DNA of 64,000 nt from Nocardioides sediminis. Its GTDB lineage: Bacteria > Actinomycetota > Actinomycetes > Propionibacteriales > Nocardioidaceae. Shown here in pieces: positions 10,209 to 20,327 of the stretch (position 1 is its first letter; every line of letters starts with the position of its first letter). The position numbers and the translations under genes were made by a program. A model generated the notes under the pieces. It saw nothing but the letters and a program-made list of their open reading frames with translations. It had not been told where the DNA came from and did no database searches. Location of the stretch: positions 248,001 to 312,000 of the forward strand of contig NZ_PZYZ01000005.1 of assembly GCF_003047295.1 (NCBI RefSeq). The letters run 5' to 3'.

Positions 10209-10751
10209 ATGTCCAGACCCCCCTGGTTGATCGTGATCGACCCGCAGCGGATCTTCGCCTCTCCCGACAGCCCGTGGGGGTCGCCGATGTTCCCCGGCAT
10301 CCTCGAGCCGGTGCACCGGCTGGCCGAGGCGTACGCCGGTCGCACCGTGCTCACCCGCTGGGTCGCCCCGGACCCGGCCGTCGGCAGCTGGGGGCCCTAC
10401 CTCGACGCCTGGCCGTTCGCGCGCGTCCCCGCGGACGACCCGCTCTACGAGCTCGTCGACGAGGTGCGGGACATCGATGCGCCGGTCGTCACCGCGACGA
10501 CGTTCGGCAAGTGGGTGCCCGACCTGGTCGCGATCACGGGCGAGACGCCCCACCTGGTGGTGGCCGGCGTCTCGACGGACTGCTGCGTGGTCTCCACCGC
10601 GCTGGCGGCCGCCGACGCGGGGGCGACGCTGACCGTGGTCACCGACGCGTGCGCCGGGTCGACGCCCGACAACCACCGGGCCGCGCTCGACGTGATGGCG
10701 CTCTACCCGCCACAGATCACCCTGGCCACCACCGCGGAGGTCCTCGGGTGA
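10209..10751 (+). CDS. isochorismatase-family cysteine hydrolase
   Basis: A 180-residue alpha/beta hydrolase of the isochorismatase-like superfamily (nicotinamidase, isochorismatase, N-carbamoyl hydrolases). The catalytic triad is visible: Asp in VIDPQRIF, Lys in TTFGKWVPD, and Cys in GVSTDCCVVSTAL. The ATG at 10209 lies 5 bp after the pentapeptide gene and its stop overlaps the following GTG (GTGA), so the three genes are probably cotranscribed. The paired PfkB sugar kinase suggests ribosylated or nucleoside-derived compounds, but that is inference. The protein is short and probably a single domain. Confidence 0.85.
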   Translation: MSRPPWLIVIDPQRIFASPDSPWGSPMFPGILEPVHRLAEAYAGRTVLTRWVAPDPAVGSWGPYLDAWPFARVPADDPLYELVDEVRDIDAPVVTATTFGKWVPDLVAITGETPHLVVAGVSTDCCVVSTALAAADAGATLTVVTDACAGSTPDNHRAALDVMALYPPQITLATTAEVLG

Positions 10752-11695
10752 GCCGGGTCATCCACACCGGCCAAGCGCTGGTCGACGTGGTCGTGGAGGT
10801 CCCGTGCCTGCCACGTCGCGGGCAGAACGTGATGGCCGGGTCGAGCACACGGTACGCCGGGGGCTCGGTCAGCGTGCTCGTCGCCGCCGCCCGCTTCGGG
10901 GCCACCTGCGTCCACGCCGGCGCCCACGGCACCGGTCCCAACGGCGACCTGGTGCGCGCCTCGCTGGCCGCCGAGGACGTCACGCTGTCCGCGCCCCCGG
11001 TCGCCGAGCGGGACACCGCCACCTGCCTGGTGCTGGTCGAGCCGTCGGCCGAGCGGACCTTCGTCACCACGCTCGGCGCCGAGCGCGAGATCACCGTCGA
11101 GTCGTTGTCGACGGCGGCCCCGGTGGCCGGCGACCTGGTCTGCGTCACCGGGTACTCGCTCGTGCTACCGCAGACCCGGGACCCGCTGCTGGCGTGGCTG
11201 CCGACCCTCGAGGAGGGCGTGGTCGTCGTCCTGGACCCGGGGGCCGCGTTCGCGCACCTGCCCGCCGAGGTGCGCGACCCCATGCTGGCGCACACCGACG
11301 TCTGGTCGGGCAACGCCGAGGAGGCCGCCGACCTGCTCGCCGCGCTGGGCCGGCCGCTCGGCGAGGACGCCGACACGATGGTCGAGCCGGCCCGGGCCCT
11401 CGCACCGCTGCTGCGCGGCGACGCGGTCACGGTCGTCCGCGACGGCGCCGCGGGCTGCGCGGTGTCCGTGGGCGGGGAGACGACGCCGGTGGCCGGCTAC
11501 CCGCAGACGCCGGTCGACACCAACGGGGCCGGGGACACCCACACCGGGGCGCTCGTCGCCGACGTCGCCGCCGGACGGTCGTGGGTCGATGCCTGTCGGC
11601 GGGCCAACGCCGCCGCCGCGATCAAGGTGACCCGGCGGGGACCCGCCACCGCCCCGACCTCCGCGGAGGTCGAGGAGTTCCTGGCCTCACGCTGA
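10748..11695 (+). CDS. PfkB/ribokinase-family carbohydrate kinase
   Basis: A 315-residue sugar or nucleoside kinase. The N-terminal PfkB pattern includes GQNVMAGSSTRYAGGSVSVLVAAARFG (sugar-binding GG), and the C-terminal signature DTNGAGDTHTGAL carries the anion-hole GAGD with the catalytic Asp. Length is typical. The GTG start overlaps the isochorismatase stop by 4 bp. The stop (11693-11695) is convergent with hspR; the arms CGCTGA and TCAGCG around the two stops could form a small shared hairpin. The phosphate acceptor is unknown. Confidence 0.88.
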   Translation: MSRVIHTGQALVDVVVEVPCLPRRGQNVMAGSSTRYAGGSVSVLVAAARFGATCVHAGAHGTGPNGDLVRASLAAEDVTLSAPPVAERDTATCLVLVEPSAERTFVTTLGAEREITVESLSTAAPVAGDLVCVTGYSLVLPQTRDPLLAWLPTLEEGVVVVLDPGAAFAHLPAEVRDPMLAHTDVWSGNAEEAADLLAALGRPLGEDADTMVEPARALAPLLRGDAVTVVRDGAAGCAVSVGGETTPVAGYPQTPVDTNGAGDTHTGALVADVAAGRSWVDACRRANAAAAIKVTRRGPATAPTSAEVEEFLASR

Positions 11696-11707
11696 GGGGG
11701 GACGCCG

Positions 11708-12142
11708 TCAGCGCGTGCGGCGCCAGACCATCAGCGCCTGGCCGGGGTCGGGGCCGCGGAGCACCGGGAGCTTGTTGGACGAGGCCGACTGCGCCACCGC
11801 CATGGCCTGGCGGAGAGCCTCGCGGGTCGCGGCCAGCTCGGCGGCGAGCTCCTCGTTGCGGGCGCGCAGGGCGGTGACCTGGTTGTCGAGGGCGAGGATG
11901 CGGCGTACGCCCTCGATGCCGATCCCGGCGCTGGTCAGGTCGGCGATCTCGCGCAGCAGCTCGAGGTCGCGGTGGGAGTAGCGCCGCCCGCCGCCCGGCG
12001 TGCGACCGGGGGAGATCAGCCCCATCCGTTCGTAGGCGCGCAGGGTCTGCGGGTGCAGGCCGGTCAGCTCGGCCGCGACGCTGATGACGTAGACCGCCAT
12101 GTCCGGGGCCGGGCTGCCGAACGGCGCTCCCGCGGTGGCCAT
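11708..12142 (-). CDS. hspR: HspR, MerR-type heat-shock repressor
   Basis: A 144-residue MerR-family repressor. The winged HTH begins VYVISVAAELTGLHPQTLRAYERMGLISP, with GGRRYSHRDLELLREI completing the wing, and a coiled-coil follows (about 85-120). Position as the last gene of dnaK-grpE-dnaJ-hspR is the actinobacterial arrangement, where HspR with DnaK as co-repressor binds HAIR repeats and silences dnaK and clpB. The ATG at 12142 is one base past the dnaJ stop. HAIR-like sites are found upstream of dnaK and clpB in this window. The basic C-terminus (VWRRTR) is also usual. Confidence 0.95.
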   Translation of the reverse strand: MATAGAPFGSPAPDMAVYVISVAAELTGLHPQTLRAYERMGLISPGRTPGGGRRYSHRDLELLREIADLTSAGIGIEGVRRILALDNQVTALRARNEELAAELAATREALRQAMAVAQSASSNKLPVLRGPDPGQALMVWRRTR

Positions 12143-12143
12143 C

Positions 12144-13328
12144 TCAGCTCGCCTCGAAGAGGTTGGTGCGCAGCGCGGTGCCGGCCGTCGCGGCCCGGTA
12201 TGCCTCGAGCGCCTCCCGCGCCGTCGCGTCGAGGGTGGCCGGGACGTGGACCTCGACGGTGGCGAGCAGGTCGCCCTTCGAGCCGTCCTTGCGCGGTGCG
12301 CCCTTGCCGCGGACCCGGAAGGTGCGGCCGTTGGGGGTGCCCGCCGGGATCTTGAGCGTGACGGGCGCGCCGCCGAGGGTGGGCACCTTGATCTCCGCAC
12401 CCAGCGCGGCCTCGTCGAAGGAGACCGGCACGTCGATCGTGAGGTTGTCGTCCTTGCGCCCGAAGACGCGGTGCGGACGGACCTTGACGGTGACGAACAG
12501 GTCACCGGCGGGTCCGCCGTTCTCGCCCTTGGCGCCCTTGCCCTTGAGCCGGATCCGCTGGCCGTCCTTGACGCCGGCGGGGATGCGGGCCTGGATGGTG
12601 CGGGCCGACGTGCCGCGGCCGGAGCCGTGGCAGGTGGGGCAGGCCTCGTCGTAGACGAGCTGGCGGCCGCCGCAGGCGGGGCAGGTCTCGTTCATCGAGA
12701 AGCCGCCGCCGGCGCTGGCGACCACGAAGCCGGCGCCCTCGCACTCGGGGCAGATGTGCGGCCGGGTGCCCGGCTTGCCGCCGGTGCCCTGGCAGGTGGG
12801 GCAGGCGGCGTCCGAGGTCAGCCGCAGCGAGATCGTGACGCCGTCGAGGGCCTCGACGAAGCCGATGGTGGCGGTCGTGTCGACGTCGCTGCCCCGTCGG
12901 GGTCGGGCCTGGCGCGTGCGCGTGCCACCGCCGCCGAAGATGTCGCCGAACATGTCGCCGAAGCCGCCCGCGCCGCTCCCGGCACGGTCGCGGAGCAGGT
13001 CGTTGATGTCGAAGCCGCCGCCGAAGCCGCCGGGCTGCCCGCCGCCGGGGAAGCCGCCGAAGCCGCCGCTGGACTGCAGCGTGCGGAACTCGTCGTACTT
13101 GGCGCGCTTGTCCTTGTCGCCGACGACGTCGTAGGCCTCGGCGACGGCCTTGAACTTCTCGTGCTTGGCGGCATCGTCGGGGTGGGAGTCGGGGTGGTTG
13201 GCCCGCGCGAGCTTGCGATAGGCCTTCTTGATGTCGTCGGCCGAGGCGTCCTTGGCCACGCCGAGGACCTTGTAGAAGTCCTTGGTCGCCCAGTCGTTGC
13301 GGAAGCCGTCGTTGTCAGCCACGCCCAC
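12144..13328 (-). CDS. dnaJ: chaperone DnaJ
   Basis: A 394-residue type I Hsp40. The J-domain near residues 15-80 contains the HPD motif (ANHPDSHPDD) that stimulates DnaK ATPase. A Gly/Phe-rich linker follows (GGFGGFPGGGQPGGFGGG). The zinc-finger region has four CxxC units: CPTCQGTG, CPECEGAG, CPACGGRQ and CPTCHGSG; the third lacks the last Gly of the consensus. The C-terminal substrate domains are intact. It lies third in the dnaK operon, 92 bp after grpE with a stable hairpin in the gap, and runs straight into hspR. The short N-terminal extension before DFYKVLGV is typical of DnaJ1 of actinomycetes. Confidence 0.97.
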   Translation of the reverse strand: MGVADNDGFRNDWATKDFYKVLGVAKDASADDIKKAYRKLARANHPDSHPDDAAKHEKFKAVAEAYDVVGDKDKRAKYDEFRTLQSSGGFGGFPGGGQPGGFGGGFDINDLLRDRAGSGAGGFGDMFGDIFGGGGTRTRQARPRRGSDVDTTATIGFVEALDGVTISLRLTSDAACPTCQGTGGKPGTRPHICPECEGAGFVVASAGGGFSMNETCPACGGRQLVYDEACPTCHGSGRGTSARTIQARIPAGVKDGQRIRLKGKGAKGENGGPAGDLFVTVKVRPHRVFGRKDDNLTIDVPVSFDEAALGAEIKVPTLGGAPVTLKIPAGTPNGRTFRVRGKGAPRKDGSKGDLLATVEVHVPATLDATAREALEAYRAATAGTALRTNLFEAS

Positions 13329-13365
13329 CCCTCCTCTCGTACGTCGTGCGTGTGTCGTGCCTGCG

Positions 13366-13401
13366 GGCGCGGCCCGACAGGGTCACCTGCCGGGCCGCGC
13401 C
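13366..13401 (-). promoter_or_regulatory. grpE-dnaJ intercistronic hairpin
   Basis: Arms GGCGCGGCCCG (13366-13376) and CGGGCCGCGCC (13391-13401) make a perfect 11-bp GC stem. The 14-nt loop can pair further (CAGG/CCTG). It sits in the only sizeable gap of the dnaK operon. It could be an attenuator, a processing or stability element setting the DnaJ:DnaK ratio, or a partial terminator. The structure is seen; the role is inferred. Confidence 0.55.
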
Positions 13402-13420
13402 GCCGCGTGCCATGGGTTCG

Positions 13421-14118
13421 TCAGCCGTTCGGGGCCGCCGGGTCGACCACGAGCACCTGCGCCGCGCGGACCACCCGGTCACCGATCGTGTAGCCGCCCT
13501 TGGCGACGTGCTTGACGGTCGTGACGCTGACCTCGGCGTCCTCCCCCAGGTGGCTCAGCGCCTCGTGCCGGGTCGGGTCGAACGCGTCGCCCGGCTCGCC
13601 GAAGCGCGTCAGCCCGGACGAGGCGACCGCCCGCTCGAGCTGGTCGGCGACGGCCTTGAACCCGCCGTCGAGCTCGCCGTGCTCCCGCGCCCGGTCGATG
13701 GTGTCGAGCACCTCGATGACCGGCGCGAGCGCCTTGTACGCCGCGTTGTCGGCCACCAGCTGCCGGTCCCGGTCGACCCGCCTGCGGTAGTTGGCGTACT
13801 CCGCCGACAGCCGCTGCAGGTCGTTGGTCAGGTCGGCCAGCGACCCCTTCATCGCGGCGAGCTCGTCGACCTCGGTGTCCTCGTCCTGGACCGGCGTCCC
13901 GCCGACCGGCTGCTCGCCAACGGACTGCTCGCCAACGGGCTGCTCGCCGCCGGGCTGCTCGTCGACCGGGGCGGCCGTCGGCTCCGCCGTGTCACCGGCG
14001 GCTCCCGTCGGACCGGGGGTGCCGGCCGAGGCCGAGGTGTCGCCCTGGGGCGTCACCTCGACCTCGGTCTCGTTGGCCATCTCGCCCGCCGCGTCCCCGA
14101 AGGAATCGTGGGAAGAGG

Positions 14119-14122
<4 letters not shown>
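13421..14122 (-). CDS. grpE: nucleotide exchange factor GrpE
   Basis: A 233-residue exchange factor for DnaK. The first 85 or so residues are acidic and repetitive ([17 protein letters not shown]) and probably disordered. The conserved core then has the long dimerising helix ([18 protein letters not shown]) and the beta-domain (FDPTRHEAL..., [16 protein letters not shown]). The GTG start at 14122 overlaps the dnaK stop as GTGA, so translation is coupled. The repeated GEQ-V units in the N-terminus come from near-identical short DNA repeats at about 13906-13960. Confidence 0.95.
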
Positions 14123-15978
<1,856 letters not shown>

Positions 15979-16073
15979 GGGGGGTTACCTCCGCTGCGTT
16001 TGACTGAATGGGGATAGCTGGTGTCTGGGGTGTGCGGCCATCCTGCCGCGACCGCGGCGAGTGTGGCAAACAA

Positions 16074-16094
16074 GTTGAGCCGGATCAACTCAAG
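16074..16094. promoter_or_regulatory. HAIR-like HspR operator upstream of dnaK
   Basis: Read on the minus strand it is CTTGAGT-TGATCCG-GCTCAAC: the first half matches HAIR (CTTGAGT) exactly and the second matches 5/7, with the right 7-bp spacing. The flanks extend it (CAAGTTGAG left, CTCAAGTT right on the plus strand). It is centred about 105 bp upstream of dnaK. Confidence 0.75.
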
Positions 16095-16230
16095 TTCGTT
16101 CACGGGTCACAACGCAGGCCCCGCCCGGCTTGTTCCCGCCGCGTCTGGCCGGTCACGGACCCGTCACCAACTCGCGTCAATTTGCGGCAAACCGCTGCAC
16201 GCGGGCCGGTCCAGACCGGACGATTGACCC

Positions 16231-16932
16231 GTGAGGAGTCAGTCCGTGGCGACCCGGGTGCGCCTGCGCTACACCGCGCCGGCCGCGCTGGTCGCGCTCC
16301 TCGTCGCGACGCTCCTCACCGTCCAGCTCGTCGAGCGGGCGGGCGCGGACGGCTCCTACTGCGCGCGGCACGCCGTCCAGGCGTCCGAGCGGGCCCGCAT
16401 CGTCACCGGGTCGGGCGACCCTGTCGTGGTGATCGGCGACTCGTGGTCGGTGGGCCTCGGGCTGGAGCGACTGGAGTCCTCGTGGCCCGCGCGGCTGCCG
16501 GGCCGGGTGCGCGTCGAGGGCTTCTCCGGGTCGGGCTTCAGCCGCTCGGCCAGCCCCTGCGGCGACGAGTCCTTCGGCACGCGCACCGCCGGCATCTCGG
16601 CCACCGGGCTGGTGGTCGTGGCGGGGGGCCTCAACGACTTCGACCGCTCGACCACCGCGATCACGCTCGGCTTCGGCCGGCTGCTCGCCGCGCTCGAGGG
16701 GCGCGAGGTCGTCGTCGTGGGGCCGGCCCTGGCGCCGTCACGGGCCGCCGAGGTCCCGCGGGTGCACCGGCTGCTCGCCCGGCTCGCGGCCGACAGCGGG
16801 GTCCCGTACGTCGCCACCAGCGACCTGCGGCTGCCCTACCTGCCCGACCGGCTGCACCTCACGGCCGAGGGCCACGCGATGTTCGGCGACGCCGTGGCGC
16901 AGCGGCTGGCCGAGCGCGGCCTGCTGGGGTGA
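16231..16932 (+). CDS. membrane-anchored SGNH/GDSL hydrolase
   Basis: A 233-residue exported or anchored esterase-like protein. A basic start and a hydrophobic helix (residues about 12-34, AALVALLVATLLTVQLVE) act as signal or anchor. Block I is VVIGDSWSVGLGLE (catalytic Ser in GDSW), block III is VVVAGGLNDFDR (GGxND), and block V is PDRLHLTAEGH with the Asp-x-x-His pair. All SGNH residues are thus present. The start is GTG at 16231. It diverges from dnaK with about 250 bp between them and ends 43 bp before a 60-bp palindrome. Substrate unknown; acyl or acetyl groups on wall polymers or lipids are usual. Confidence 0.82.
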   Translation: MRSQSVATRVRLRYTAPAALVALLVATLLTVQLVERAGADGSYCARHAVQASERARIVTGSGDPVVVIGDSWSVGLGLERLESSWPARLPGRVRVEGFSGSGFSRSASPCGDESFGTRTAGISATGLVVVAGGLNDFDRSTTAITLGFGRLLAALEGREVVVVGPALAPSRAAEVPRVHRLLARLAADSGVPYVATSDLRLPYLPDRLHLTAEGHAMFGDAVAQRLAERGLLG

Positions 16933-16975
16933 CCCCGCGTCGTACGACCTCGGGCGAGTCCCCACCGGATCCGGA

Positions 16976-17035
16976 TAGTTTGGGACGATCTCGTAGGAGA
17001 TCCGGCCGGATGACCGACGAGTTCGTCCCAAACTA
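16976..17035. repeat. 60-bp palindromic element, copy A
   Basis: Perfect 13-bp ends TAGTTTGGGACGA (16976-16988) and TCGTCCCAAACTA (17023-17035), then an inner CTCGT/ACGAG stem after a T:T mismatch. It lies between the convergent SGNH and GNAT genes. It is one of six related palindromes in this window (others at 35926, 36001, 39571, 43905, 48384). A bidirectional terminator role is likely here. Confidence 0.85.
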
Positions 17036-17061
17036 ACCCGAGTGGGACGGTCCGGAGCGGC

Positions 17062-17841
17062 TCAGCGGGTCCAGACGTACGGCGTCGTGGTGGTCACCGG
17101 CAGCAGTCCCGAGCGCTGCAGGATCGGGCGGGACATGTCGGTGGAGTCCGAGTGCAGGTAGCGGACGCCGCGGTCGACCGCCGAGCGCGCCCGCGCCGAG
17201 ACGAGCGCGCGGTAGATCCCGCGACCGCGGTGCTCGGGCAGCGTCGCACCGCCCCAGATGCCGGCGAACTCGGTGCCCGGCACCACCTGCAGCCGCCCGG
17301 CGCACACGACCGTGCCGTCGACCTCGGCCAGCCACATCTCGGCCTCGCCGGACTCCAGCGAGGCCAGCGCCGACTCGACCGAGGGTCCGCGGCCGCGCCC
17401 GAAGACCGACTCCTGCATGGCGAGCATCGCCTCGACGTCGCCGCGCACGTCCCCGGTCTCGCCGACCCGGCGCACCGTCACGCCCGGCAAGTCGACTGGT
17501 ACGGCGAGCGCCGCGGCCTCCCCGATCATCACCGTCTCGGCGGGCTCGGCCACCAGCCCGTGCGCCGTCAGCCGCTCCCCGAGGTCCTCGGGCCAGTCGT
17601 GGCCGCGGGTCTTCCACTCGAAGGTGGCGACGTCGGTGCGGTCGCGGAAGTGCACGATCGCGCCCGAGATGAGCGTGTCCACGTCGTGGCCCTCCAGCGA
17701 GCGGTACGTCACGAACCCGCCGTGCTCGAAGGTCGCCAGCAGCAGCGGTCCGAGCTCGACCACGTCGTCGGCCCGACCCACCTCCGCCTCGAGCCGCAGC
17801 TGGTCGTCGTAGGCCTCGCGGAGGTCGTCCACCGTCGTCAT
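17062..17841 (-). CDS. GNAT family N-acetyltransferase
   Basis: About 259 residues. The C-terminal half is a GNAT fold: VCAGRLQVVPGTEFAGIWGGATLPEHRGRGIYRALVSARARSAVDR contains the acetyl-CoA loop (Q/R-x-x-G-x-G/A as HRGRGIYRAL). The N-terminal half (1-130) is a divergent GNAT-like region common in longer actinobacterial members. The ATG at 17841 is favoured over a GTG 18 bases upstream because GTGAGGATG lies at the right spacing. It follows the nucleotidyltransferase gene by 10 bp. Acceptor unknown. Confidence 0.82.
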   Translation of the reverse strand: MTTVDDLREAYDDQLRLEAEVGRADDVVELGPLLLATFEHGGFVTYRSLEGHDVDTLISGAIVHFRDRTDVATFEWKTRGHDWPEDLGERLTAHGLVAEPAETVMIGEAAALAVPVDLPGVTVRRVGETGDVRGDVEAMLAMQESVFGRGRGPSVESALASLESGEAEMWLAEVDGTVVCAGRLQVVPGTEFAGIWGGATLPEHRGRGIYRALVSARARSAVDRGVRYLHSDSTDMSRPILQRSGLLPVTTTTPYVWTR

Positions 17842-17851
17842 GGGCACATCC

Positions 17852-18637
17852 TCACGCACCGCGCAGCAGGTCGAGCTGGTCGCCCCAGCCGACGAGGATC
17901 GCGGTCAGCTCCTCGGCCGCGGGGTGCCCGGCGACCGCCCGCTCGACGCGTACGAAGGTGGCCCGGACCGCGGACGGGTCGCCGTCGAGCGCGCGCTCGA
18001 GCAGGTCGAGGGTCTCCTCCACCGGCCAGCCCGGCAGCGGGTGCGTGCGCAGCTCCCACGGGAGGTACTTCATGTAGGGCCGCACCCGTCCCTCCAGCGC
18101 GAAGACCGTGTCCAGCAGCCACGGCACCGACTCCGCGGCGTCGAGCCGGCGCTCGAGCGGCCGGCCGTCCCGGTCGCTCTTGAGCGCGCGGAAGGCGTAG
18201 TTGACGTAGCCGTCGAGCCGGTCGTGGGCGACCAGGACGTCGTGCTGCTCCCGCGGCGACAGCGTCGCCTGGCGTCGTACGGCCTCGGCGACCGCACCGT
18301 CCGTGCGGTCGAGCAGGACCGGCGCCCACGCGCACGACCAGCGGTACCACCAGCCGTCGGTGCCGAACGCCGGCAGCTCCTCGAGCTCGGCGAGGGGCCA
18401 CGGGATCTCGTCGACGTCGGGCGACTTCGTCGTACGCCGCCCTGCCGCGGCCTCGTCGGTGAGCACCACGAACACGTCGAGGTCGCTGCGCTCGGTGGCC
18501 ATCCCGCGCCCGGCCGAGCCGCTGAGCACGAGGCCGAGGAACCCGGCCCCGTGGTCGCGGTCGTTGCGGTCGGCGATCTCCTGGAGCGCACGGACCCGCG
18601 GCGGCGAGACGTGGGCAGGGACGTCGAGGTGCGGCAC
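17852..18637 (-). CDS. nucleotidyltransferase-fold protein (aminoglycoside adenylyltransferase-like)
   Basis: A 261-residue protein of the polymerase-beta nucleotidyltransferase superfamily. The signature GSAGRGMATERSDLDVFVVL (residues about 39-58) gives GS-x-G plus the SDLD metal-binding Asp pair. A later, mostly helical C-terminal part contains HDRLDGYVNYAFRALKSDRDG. Similar proteins include antibiotic adenylyltransferases, but many are uncharacterised. It is the first gene of a two-gene unit with the GNAT acetyltransferase, a pairing that could modify small molecules. No resistance phenotype can be claimed. Confidence 0.78.
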   Translation of the reverse strand: MPHLDVPAHVSPPRVRALQEIADRNDRDHGAGFLGLVLSGSAGRGMATERSDLDVFVVLTDEAAAGRRTTKSPDVDEIPWPLAELEELPAFGTDGWWYRWSCAWAPVLLDRTDGAVAEAVRRQATLSPREQHDVLVAHDRLDGYVNYAFRALKSDRDGRPLERRLDAAESVPWLLDTVFALEGRVRPYMKYLPWELRTHPLPGWPVEETLDLLERALDGDPSAVRATFVRVERAVAGHPAAEELTAILVGWGDQLDLLRGA

Positions 18638-18709
18638 GCCGCGACCCTAGTGCCCGCCTGCCGGGGTGGTCTCCGGAATATCGGGCCGCCCACGCGTGTA
18701 GGACCTCGT

Positions 18710-19555
18710 ATGACTGTTCCGAACATCAAGCTCCATGACGGCACGTCCATCCCCCAGCTCGGCTTCGGCGTCTTCCAGGTCCCGCCGGAGGAGACCGCGG
18801 CCACGGTGGCCCAGGCCCTCGAGGTCGGCTACCGCCACATCGACACCGCCCAGATGTACGAGAACGAGGCGGGGGTCGGCGCCGCGATCAAGGACTCCGG
18901 CATCGCCCGTGACGACCTCTACGTCACGACCAAGCTCAACAACGGCTTCCACCGCCCCGACGACGCGCGGCGCGCCATCGACGAGTCCCTCGAGCGCCTC
19001 GGCCTCGAGCAGACCGACCTGTTCCTCATCCACTGGCCGCTGCCCACGCAGTACGACGGTGACTTCGTGTCCACCTGGAAGGCCCTGATCGAGGCGCAGA
19101 AGGCCGGCAAGACCCGCTCGATCGGCGTCTCCAACTTCCAGCCCGCCCACCTCGACCGCATCGTCGAGGAGACCGGCGTCGTGCCGGTGGTCAACCAGGT
19201 CGAGGTGCACCCGTTCTTCGCCAACGAGGACGTGCGCGCGGCCGACCGCCGCCACGGCGTGCTCACCGAGGCGTGGTCCCCGATCGCCCAGGGCAAGGTC
19301 AACGACGACGACACCGTCGGCGAGATCGCCACGGCGGTCGGCCGTACGCCGGCCCAGGTCACCCTGCGCTGGCACGTCCAGCGCGGCGACATCGTCTTCC
19401 CCAAGTCGATGAAGGCCGAGCGCATGCGCGAGAACTTCGAGATCTTCGACTTCGAGCTCTCCGCCGAGCAGGTCGCCGCCCTCGACGGCCTCGACCGCGG
19501 CGAGGCCGGCCGGATGGGGCCCAACCCCGACACGTTCGACTACATCCCCGGCTGA
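18710..19555 (+). CDS. aldo/keto reductase
   Basis: A 281-residue NADPH-dependent reductase of the AKR superfamily (AKR5/2,5-diketo-D-gluconate-reductase-like). The catalytic tetrad is present: Asp in GYRHIDTAQ, Tyr in MYENE, Lys in VTTKLNN and His in LIHWPLP. The cofactor motif is IVFPKSMKAERMRENF. The ATG at 18710 opens directly into the domain (MTVPNIKLHDGTSIPQLGFGVFQV); an open frame extends upstream but is antisense to the previous gene. It is a single gene followed by a repeat-rich gap. Confidence 0.92.
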   Translation: MTVPNIKLHDGTSIPQLGFGVFQVPPEETAATVAQALEVGYRHIDTAQMYENEAGVGAAIKDSGIARDDLYVTTKLNNGFHRPDDARRAIDESLERLGLEQTDLFLIHWPLPTQYDGDFVSTWKALIEAQKAGKTRSIGVSNFQPAHLDRIVEETGVVPVVNQVEVHPFFANEDVRAADRRHGVLTEAWSPIAQGKVNDDDTVGEIATAVGRTPAQVTLRWHVQRGDIVFPKSMKAERMRENFEIFDFELSAEQVAALDGLDRGEAGRMGPNPDTFDYIPG

Positions 19556-19613
19556 CGCGCCTGCCGCTCAGCGACCTACCTGTCGCCCGGTCCCCGACCC
19601 GGGTCGACGCCCC

Positions 19614-19829
19614 GGGCGGTGCACCAGCCACAGTTCCGACACCCGGGATCGTGGCTGTGGCACCGCTCGGGCGCGGGTCGCGAGGGACACGCCGTACGGG
19701 CGGTGCACCAGCCACCGTCGTGACACCCGAGAGTGTGGCTGACTCACCGCTCCCGCGGTCGCGCGCAGGGACTCACCGCTCCCGCGGTCGCGCGCAGGGA
19801 GCACCGACCCGCGACGCGCGCAGGGATGG
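19614..19829. repeat. intergenic direct-repeat region
   Basis: Between the aldo/keto reductase and marR the sequence holds an imperfect 84-bp direct repeat. Unit 1 starts GGGCGGTGCACCAGCCAC at 19614 and unit 2 at 19698, with GACACCCG, GTGGCT and CACCGCTC at matching offsets. The end of unit 2 is itself duplicated as two perfect 29-bp units at 19741-19769 and 19770-19798. Each large unit can form a GCCAC/GTGGC hairpin. No gene is evident. The hairpins may terminate both converging transcripts. Confidence 0.75.
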
Positions 19830-20327
19830 TCAGGCGCCGAGCGCCCGCGCCCACTGCGCGAGGAGCTGCGTGAGCTGCTGGCGCTCGGCGGCGGAGAAGG
19901 TCGCCAGCAGGCGGTCCTCGTTGGCGAAGTGCTCCGCCACGACCCGGTCGACGAGCTCACGGCCCGCCGGGGTGAGCGCGATCCGGCGTACGCGGCCGTC
20001 GTGGCTGTCCACCGAGCGGGTCACCCAGCCGGCGGCGACGAGGCGGTCGACCCGCTTGGTGACCGTCCCCGAGGTGATCATGGTGCTCTCCGCGAGCGCC
20101 CCGGGCGTGAGCTCGAACGGCTCGCTCGAGCGCCGCAGGGCGGCCAGGACGTCGAAGTCGCCGTCGGAGAGGCCGGCGGCGGCGAAGACCGGCCGCAGCT
20201 CGTCGTGCAGCACCGCCGCGAGGCGGTGGAGGCGGCCGACGACGGCCATTGCCGAGGTGTCGAGGTCGGGTCGTTCGCGCGTCCACTGGGCCTGGATCCG
20301 ACCGACGTGATCGAGGTCATCCGTCAC
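19830..20327 (-). CDS. MarR family transcriptional regulator
   Basis: A 165-residue winged-helix repressor-like protein. The DNA-binding part is FDVLAALRRSSEPFELTPGALAESTMITSGTVTKRVDRLVAAGWVTRS with the wing DSHDGRVRRIALTPAGREL, the MarR/EmrR signature. Start GTG 20327 is chosen because residues upstream of VTDDLDHVGRIQAQW lie over the divergent operator region and the start of the transporter gene. It is transcribed away from an EamA transporter; the AT-rich gap contains a palindrome likely bound by this protein, giving autoregulation and control of the pump. Confidence 0.88.
   Translation of the reverse strand: MTDDLDHVGRIQAQWTRERPDLDTSAMAVVGRLHRLAAVLHDELRPVFAAAGLSDGDFDVLAALRRSSEPFELTPGALAESTMITSGTVTKRVDRLVAAGWVTRSVDSHDGRVRRIALTPAGRELVDRVVAEHFANEDRLLATFSAAERQQLTQLLAQWARALGA

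Noticed and set aside
19741..19798. Two 29-bp direct repeats that could suggest a CRISPR array
   Set aside because: The units abut with no spacers, there are only two, and no cas gene is near.
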